Assembly: GCA_003531345.1 (NCBI GenBank)
Contig: DQGZ01000224.1
Span: 2,132-10,817 of the forward strand
Length of the DNA stretch: 8,686 bases
DNA from: Alphaproteobacteria bacterium
Lineage (GTDB): Bacteria > Pseudomonadota > Alphaproteobacteria > Rickettsiales > UBA8987
Direction: 5' to 3'
Shown: in pieces, positions 5,007 through 8,686 of the stretch
How the letters are laid out: each line of letters opens with the position of its first letter
How positions within the stretch are numbered: position 1 is the first letter of the stretch
Position numbers and translations under genes: made by a program
The notes under the pieces: model-generated
The model's input: only the letters and a program-made list of their open reading frames with translations
Told to the model about the DNA's origin: nothing
Database searches by the model: none

Positions 5007-6679
5007 CAAGATTTCTTATATGGGTGCATATTCCATTTATCAAAACAATCTTGCCAGTAATTGAAGGTTTTATATTCTTCTGGCGTTCCGAAGCACAGAT
5101 AGGCATCAATTTCAAATATTCTAACATTCAAGCCAAGAGATACAGCATCATTAATACAGGTATCAATATAGAATTCATTATTTACCCTTGTATTATTTGC
5201 TATCATGCGCTCTGCTGAGAGCTTGAAGTAAGAAGCTTTTTTAAAGGTAAATGCGCCGATTATTATTGGGTCATTTTTAGGGTTTGAAAGTGGTTTTTTA
5301 ACGGAAACTGACCTTACAACGCCGCCCTGCTCTTCCACCCAGCCATATGAATTGGGCGTTTTTACGGCGTTAGGGTGGTTACGTGTAACCCAAACTATCA
5401 CATCAACTTTAGGGTCTGAGAATATTTCATGATATTTTTCCTCATCATATATCATTCCGTTATCACAGGCTGCTATTGTTAATGGTTTATTGGGATCAAT
5501 TTTTTCCAGCCCTAATAAAGCCGTTATTGCCTGACCTTCAGTAAGTTCTTTAAGTTCAACTATCTCTACATTTCCGTCATTGCGAGCGAGCTTTTGCGAG
5601 CGCGGCAATCCATCAGACTTAGTGTCTGGCTCGTTAGGATGGATTGCTTCGTCGGCTTTGCCTCCTCGCAATGACAATAAGGTTTTTTTAATTTCACTTA
5701 ACTGAGGAAGATCTGAGCGAAGGATAAAAATGGTTTTTTCTGACATAGGCATATCAGAAGCAGCCTGCATTACCATTGGCCTACCCATTACAGGGATAAG
5801 CGGCTTAGGCTGAGTGTAACCCTGCTTTGCGAAGCGTGAGCCAGCCCCCGCCATAGGCATAAGGTTAGCGCCATAATATTTATATTTACAAGGTTTTTTG
5901 TGCTTGATAAGCAGGCGAAAAATTTTGGAATAATAGAGATATTCCGCCAAGTCCTGTGGAGTGCCCCATTGCATAAAATGCTCCAGCTCATACACTTTTA
6001 TTTTTTTACCTTCCTCACACATTGGTTTATAGACAAGGCTTGCGTAAAACTCACCGTTGAGGTTATAATTTTTTTCAATGGTCTTTTTGCAGTAATGAAG
6101 TGCCGTTGCACCAGAGTTAAAATAATATGTTCCTGATGAAGCATATTCTAAAATCGGGTTATCTGTCCAAGGTTTTTTCTCCTGAATATTAACCACCAGA
6201 CCTTTTTCAAGTTTTGGGTAAGCGTAATTAGTGTTGCCCAGCATATGTGGGTGAAAGCCAGTATAGCACGGTATTGCGCCGTCTAACTTTTCCTCAAGAA
6301 CAAAATTTTTAAAATCATTATAATTCCAGTAGCAGGTAAAATCACAATAATTAATTATGGTGGGGAGTTGCTTATCAATATATCCTTCTGCCTGTAAAAC
6401 TGCATGAACCGGCCCGAGCTTATGCGGAGCTATTGCAACTATTCTGCCATTTGGAGATATGCGCTCTAAAGTTTCCTGCATTTTATATTCAGGGTTTTCC
6501 AGATGTTCACGGTTACAGATAAATATAAAATCATCATCTGGTGAAAACATATTCACCACATATTCAATGATTGGCTTGCCATCAACGTCTATCATTGGTT
6601 TTGGCACGGTGTAACCAGCTGCACGGAAACGCTCCCCGAAGCCAGACATTGCGATTATTATTTGGAATTTATTTGTCAT
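5006..6679 (-). CDS. Tandem-domain sugar-phosphate nucleotidyltransferase-like protein with RPE-like insertion
   Basis: The 557-aa product holds two copies of the NTP-transferase fold, which joins a nucleotide to a sugar phosphate or similar phosphate. Domain A (about 5-250) has AMSGFGERF...VPKPMI with Lys27, YCDFT with Asp113, IQEKKPW, SSGTYYF and WGTPQDL. Domain B (about 270-545) repeats the pattern with MAGAGSRF...QPKPLI (Lys292), AACDNG (Asp406), VKKPLSNP, IIGAFTF and FGTPEEY. Both glycine-rich loops depart from the usual LAGGxGTR, so the substrates cannot be named. Residues of about 335-369 (LSLRGGKADEAIH...LARNDG) come from a palindromic repeat lying between two strands of domain B. The ATG at 6679 has a purine-rich GGGGGAG 10 nt upstream, itself part of a G-rich repeat. 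The stop overlaps the recJ start (TGATG). The neighbouring aldolase suggests activated-sugar or surface-polymer chemistry, but this is only an inference. Confidence 0.82.
   Translation of the reverse strand: MTNKFQIIIAMSGFGERFRAAGYTVPKPMIDVDGKPIIEYVVNMFSPDDDFIFICNREHLENPEYKMQETLERISPNGRIVAIAPHKLGPVHAVLQAEGYIDKQLPTIINYCDFTCYWNYNDFKNFVLEEKLDGAIPCYTGFHPHMLGNTNYAYPKLEKGLVVNIQEKKPWTDNPILEYASSGTYYFNSGATALHYCKKTIEKNYNLNGEFYASLVYKPMCEEGKKIKVYELEHFMQWGTPQDLAEYLYYSKIFRLLIKHKKPCKYKYYGANLMPMAGAGSRFAKQGYTQPKPLIPVMGRPMVMQAASDMPMSEKTIFILRSDLPQLSEIKKTLLSLRGGKADEAIHPNEPDTKSDGLPRSQKLARNDGNVEIVELKELTEGQAITALLGLEKIDPNKPLTIAACDNGMIYDEEKYHEIFSDPKVDVIVWVTRNHPNAVKTPNSYGWVEEQGGVVRSVSVKKPLSNPKNDPIIIGAFTFKKASYFKLSAERMIANNTRVNNEFYIDTCINDAVSLGLNVRIFEIDAYLCFGTPEEYKTFNYWQDCFDKWNMHPYKKS
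5576..5675. repeat. RPE-like 100-bp palindrome inserted in frame in the nucleotidyltransferase gene
   Basis: The outer arms GTCATTGCGAG (5576-5586) and CTCGCAATGAC (5665-5675) are perfect complements. The inner arms GCAATCCATC (5605-5614) and GATGGATTGC (5638-5647) are also perfect, and CAGAC/GTCTG forms a small central hairpin. The words GTCATTGCGAG and GATGGATTGCTTCGTCGG are typical of a widespread palindromic repeat in Rickettsiales-like and other bacterial genomes. It is translated without a stop as about 35 residues that interrupt domain B of the nucleotidyltransferase, the behaviour described for Rickettsia palindromic elements. Confidence 0.85.
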
Positions 6680-6689
6680 AGTAAAATTT

Positions 6690-6696
6690 CTCCCCC
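6690..6696 (-). promoter_or_regulatory. Repeat-derived Shine-Dalgarno for the nucleotidyltransferase
   Basis: On the - strand GGGGGAG ends 10 nt before the ATG at 6679. It is the only plausible ribosome binding site there, and it is the outer end of the G-rich repeat at 6690-6726, so the inserted repeat may have supplied or replaced the native site. The spacing is on the long side. Confidence 0.45.
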
Positions 6697-6726
6697 TGCC
6701 TGCGGGGGAAGTTAGAGGGGGGTGTT
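6690..6726. repeat. G-rich repeat arm of the same family as the DUF559 cassette ends
   Basis: This 37-nt stretch starts CTCCCCCTGCCTGCGGGGGA and continues through AGTTAGAGGGGGG. It aligns with the 3836-3872 arm at about 33 of 37 positions without gaps. Here it lies in the gap between the aldolase and nucleotidyltransferase genes, outside coding sequence. Confidence 0.8.
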
Positions 6727-6732
6727 CGCCCC

Positions 6733-6802
6733 TAGATGATAGAAGTTAGATCTCTGATGTTAGTTTTTTTAACAAAATCTAACTTCTAATATCTATCATC
6801 TA
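6733..6802. repeat. Heptamer-phased palindrome between the aldolase and nucleotidyltransferase genes (P3)
   Basis: The left arm (6733-6751) reads TAGATGA, TAGAAGT, TAGAT. The reverse complement of the right arm (6777-6802) reads TAGATGA, TAGATAT, TAGAAGT, TAGAT, so it has one extra 7-nt unit and is otherwise identical. The loop carries a further unit-like CTGATGT and a T7 run. It is nested between two G-rich repeat arms. Confidence 0.88.
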
Positions 6803-6810
6803 ATATCTTA

Positions 6811-6886
6811 ACTAACACCCCCACCTTGAAAATTTGGTAAACAAGTTTACTCAGATTTTCTTTCCTACCCCGCAGGCAGGGGAGGA
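6811..6886. repeat. Second, diverged G-rich repeat arm with internal palindrome
   Basis: Read on the - strand this begins TCCTCCCCTGCCTGCGGGGT and ends in AAGGTGGGGGTGTTAG, an inverted and longer relative of 6690-6726. Inside it, GAAAAT-n3-GTAAAC (6828-6842) pairs with GTTTAC-n4-ATTTTC (6845-6860). Together, 6690-6886 form a composite 197-bp block that fills nearly the whole 218-bp gap between stop and start; I see no gene in it. Confidence 0.7.
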
Positions 6887-6897
6887 ATAAACTCGTG

Positions 6898-7905
6898 TTA
6901 TTTATTCAAACTCTGGCGGTATTTTTCAGCATCCCAGTTTAAAAGTTCATCTTCCTGATCTTTAGTGAGATATTTTAAACCTTCGCTTGAGTGAATTTTA
7001 TTCAATACCCGTGAAAGAGCAACCAGCATAAGCTCAGCACCGATTGAAAGGTCATTGCGTACTATCATACCCTTGCCGCTTATAGCATAGCAAGGCGCAC
7101 TTGCGCTGGTAAGGTTTACTGAGTCATTATATAATTTTATGCCACTACCTAAAAACACTACATGGTCTGGGTATAACGCACCTTTAGCCGCAATACCCAA
7201 ATTAAACTCATCTGATGCTATATTGTGTATTTCATTATATTTTGGCAGGCGGTAATTTGAATTCTGGATAAGGTTTTTTATATACTGAATATCTGGCATT
7301 ATTATTCCTTTATCCATTAAAAATATCTTTTCTTCAATTTCATGCACCAGTTTTTCTGCATCTTTTGCGCTGTCTGCACCTATTACTATGCCATGATTTT
7401 CCAGTATAAGAATATCTGGCTTTGTATGTAGGGTTTTTTCTATCTCCTTTGTTAGTGGCAGACCTGGCCTAGCATATTTTACGAAAGCTATATTATAGCC
7501 TTTTAATAGTGCTGAAAATTTCTGCTCAAAATTTTTATATATTGCATACGCAATAGTATTTATGCTGTGAATATGAACCACCACCTTATGCGGCATTACC
7601 AAATGCAGCGAGGTTTCAATTGATGGGCGCAGTGACGAATAAGATTCGTCTGCCAGAGCTTTTGCTGCATCAGTATCAATTGTGTTATCAGAGAGCTGTT
7701 GTTTTAAAATATCTATTTTAAGGGGAACGAAAATGTTTTTCTCCATCGCCTGTGCAAGCCAAGTGCCTGATGCCTTTATCCACATTATGCCGTTATCTTC
7801 CTTCCATGATATATTACCACCAGCACCTTGTATCAGGTTCAGGTCAGAGCCTAATTTTGCGGATAATTTTGATATTTCAGAATGAAGGTTTAATTTTGAC
7901 ACCAC
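6898..7905 (-). CDS. Class II aldolase/adducin family protein
   Basis: The 335-aa product has the zinc-dependent class II aldolase fold, which cleaves or forms C-C bonds in sugar phosphates, or in relatives performs epimerisation or decarboxylation. Visible motifs are LIQGAGGNIS (24-33), KASGTWL (44-50), RPSIETSLH with Glu97, the zinc pair His111-Ile-His113 and third ligand His171 in LENHGIVIG. It is longer than fuculose-phosphate aldolases (about 215 aa). The added C-terminal ~130 residues resemble the aldolase half of larger rhamnulose-phosphate aldolase/dehydrogenase-type proteins, but no dehydrogenase domain is present, so the substrate is unknown. The start is the first of two adjacent GTG codons (7905; the other is 7902). 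A TAG lies immediately upstream and the GAGGNIS motif leaves no room for a later start. It follows ihfB by 10 nt, implying co-transcription. The TAA stop is followed 11 nt later by the G-rich repeat block. Confidence 0.85.
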   Translation of the reverse strand: MVSKLNLHSEISKLSAKLGSDLNLIQGAGGNISWKEDNGIMWIKASGTWLAQAMEKNIFVPLKIDILKQQLSDNTIDTDAAKALADESYSSLRPSIETSLHLVMPHKVVVHIHSINTIAYAIYKNFEQKFSALLKGYNIAFVKYARPGLPLTKEIEKTLHTKPDILILENHGIVIGADSAKDAEKLVHEIEEKIFLMDKGIIMPDIQYIKNLIQNSNYRLPKYNEIHNIASDEFNLGIAAKGALYPDHVVFLGSGIKLYNDSVNLTSASAPCYAISGKGMIVRNDLSIGAELMLVALSRVLNKIHSSEGLKYLTKDQEDELLNWDAEKYRQSLNK

Positions 7906-7915
7906 CTAAACGCTG

Positions 7916-8200
7916 TTAAGAAGTTTTATTTAGTTGGTCTTTCAAACCTTTTCCAGCACGGAAATATACAACCCTTCTTTCCTTTACTTCAACCTTTTCA
8001 CCAGTTCTTGGGTTGCGGGCTATCCTGCCTTTGCGCTTACGAATAGAAAATGTTCCAAAACCACGTATTTCAATACGCCCATCTTTTTTTAGAGTGTCCA
8101 TTATCATATCAAAAAAAATATCAACCGCACTTGCAACCTCTTTCAGTTGTAAATGAGGGTTTTTATCTTTAAGTATTTTTATAATTTCTGACTTTGTCAT
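7916..8200 (-). CDS. ihfB: Integration host factor subunit beta
   Basis: This 94-aa protein is in the HU/IHF family of DNA-bending proteins; IHF works as an alpha-beta heterodimer in transcription, replication and recombination. The N-terminus MTKSEIIKIL, the central RIEIRGFGTFSIRKR, and the DNA-binding arm RNPRTGEKVEVKERR, with the proline that intercalates between base pairs, are all present. The TKSE start and IEIRGFG core favour the beta subunit over HU or IHF-alpha. Length is normal. The ATG at 8200 has no clear Shine-Dalgarno; the sequence just upstream belongs to a heptamer palindrome (8206-8271). It follows sppA by 67 bp, an arrangement common in alphaproteobacteria, and runs into the aldolase gene with 10-nt spacing. 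Confidence 0.93.
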   Translation of the reverse strand: MTKSEIIKILKDKNPHLQLKEVASAVDIFFDMIMDTLKKDGRIEIRGFGTFSIRKRKGRIARNPRTGEKVEVKERRVVYFRAGKGLKDQLNKTS

Positions 8201-8205
8201 TTTAC

Positions 8206-8271
8206 TAGAAGTTAGATGTTAGACGCTAGATGTTAGATTGAACCTTGAAAAATCTAACATCTGTCATCTAA
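8206..8271. repeat. Heptamer-phased palindrome between sppA and ihfB (P4)
   Basis: The left array reads TAGAAGT, TAGATGT, TAGACGC, TAGATGT, TAGATTG (8206-8240) in perfect 7-nt register. The right arm (8251-8271), reverse-complemented, reads TTAGATG-AC-AGATGTTAGATT. It pairs with left segments 8212-8218 and 8228-8239 but is 7 nt shorter between them. The right arm contains the sppA stop codon (TAG at 8268-8270), and the left edge is 5 nt from the ihfB ATG. It shares its unit with 6733-6802. Confidence 0.88.
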
Positions 8272-8686
8272 AGTTTTAACCCTTGGAACTGATATTTCTC
8301 TGAAATTGTTCCAAAGTCAAAGATTTTTGACATATTTTTAGAAATTGCTCCGAGTAACTCCTCAAGGGCAGGTTTTTTCTTTTCAAGGGAAATATCTTTC
8401 ACTTCAAGGTCTTCATCTATATTTTTCTTGGTTTGAAGCCATTTCAGGGCATCTTTTTCCGTTCCCAATTCATCAATAAGCTTATACTCAACTGCTTTTT
8501 TGCCTGAATATATGCGGCCGTCTGCCAGCTTGAGAACCTCTTCCTTTTTAAGCTTTCTATTTTTTGCGGTTACATCAACAAAATAATCGTAAAAATCTTC
8601 CATTGTGTTTTTTAGCACAGCTAACGCAGCTTCATTCTTTTCCTCAAATAATGTTGGTGAGCCTTTCAGAGGAGAGGTTTTAACAT
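8268..8686 (-). CDS. sppA: Signal peptide peptidase SppA, S49 family, C-terminal fragment
   Basis: The frame is open from the right window edge (8686) to TAG at 8268-8270, giving about 138 codons; the gene begins outside the window. SppA is a membrane-bound serine protease that degrades signal peptides after they are cleaved. The fragment shows the S49 landmarks VKTSPLKGSP (family pattern: Gly/Ser-x-x-Lys-x-x-x-x-Pro), EDFYDYFVDVTAKNRKLKKE, and LADGRIYSGKKAVEYKLIDELG, the signature substrate-core segment. The catalytic lysine and serine lie upstream, outside the window. A GTG at 8616-8618 is in frame but is internal, since homologous sequence continues upstream of it. The last residues (KYQFQGLKL) run into the P4 palindrome, which provides the stop, so the native C-terminus may have been altered. 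Confidence 0.87.
   Translation of the reverse strand, partial: VKTSPLKGSPTLFEEKNEAALAVLKNTMEDFYDYFVDVTAKNRKLKKEEVLKLADGRIYSGKKAVEYKLIDELGTEKDALKWLQTKKNIDEDLEVKDISLEKKKPALEELLGAISKNMSKIFDFGTISEKYQFQGLKL

Noticed and set aside
5007..5009. TTG as the recJ start
   Set aside because: The adjacent ATG at 5006 overlaps the upstream TGA in a TGATG coupling arrangement and is the better choice; the difference is one residue.
2677..8271. CRISPR array
   Set aside because: The repeats are short 7-nt units in hairpins or scattered palindromes; there are no regular spacers and no cas genes.
8616..8618. GTG at 8618 as the start of the last gene
   Set aside because: The open frame and S49-like sequence continue to the window edge; the gene is cut by the window.
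1..8686. tRNA or rRNA genes
   Set aside because: No cloverleaf-like stretch or rRNA segment was noticed on either strand; gaps are short and filled by the repeats described.

Overview
This window looks like chromosome from an AT-rich alphaproteobacterium of the Rickettsiales/Holosporales kind, or a related host-associated or metagenomic lineage. The basis is gene content and style: sppA followed by ihfB (a familiar alphaproteobacterial pairing), lnt, recJ and comF; low GC by eye; and many palindromic repeats, some inserted in frame inside protein genes in the manner of Rickettsia palindromic elements (RPEs). The taxonomy is inferred, since no rRNA or other marker is present.

Layout: the first ~1.2 kb reads on the + strand and holds the 3' part of comF (1-504), a short gap with a possible gene remnant, a hairpin and a promoter-like site, and a small unrecognised gene (748-1167). 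Everything else reads on the - strand and looks like one long transcription unit. In transcription order it is sppA (partial, entering at the right edge), ihfB, a class II aldolase-like gene, a tandem-domain nucleotidyltransferase, recJ and lnt. The nucleotidyltransferase and recJ are joined by a TGATG stop/start. lnt ends tail to tail with the small + strand gene, overlapping it by 56 bp.

Functionally the - strand unit is mixed. SppA (membrane peptide digestion) and Lnt (lipoprotein N-acylation) act at the envelope, IHF-beta bends DNA, and RecJ is a 5'-3' single-strand DNA exonuclease. The aldolase and the double nucleotidyltransferase suggest small-molecule or surface-sugar metabolism with unknown substrates.

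The most interesting layer is the repeats. (1) recJ carries an in-frame cassette of about 430 bp encoding a complete-looking DUF559 (PD-(D/E)xK-like) nuclease domain, bounded by 37-bp inverted repeats that match at 35 positions. Removing it and a second small insertion returns RecJ to ordinary length. (2) Four palindromes at 2677-2756, 4279-4335, 6733-6802 and 8206-8271 are built from 7-nt units. In the three intergenic ones the two arms differ in length by exactly one 7-nt unit. One lies in frame inside recJ, and two supply the stop codon of the upstream gene. (3) A 100-bp RPE-like palindrome lies in frame inside the nucleotidyltransferase. (4) The G-rich repeat that bounds the DUF559 cassette recurs between the aldolase and the nucleotidyltransferase, there enclosing a heptamer palindrome instead of a nuclease. 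Three repeat families have therefore colonised gaps and coding sequence within 6 kb of one operon-like unit.
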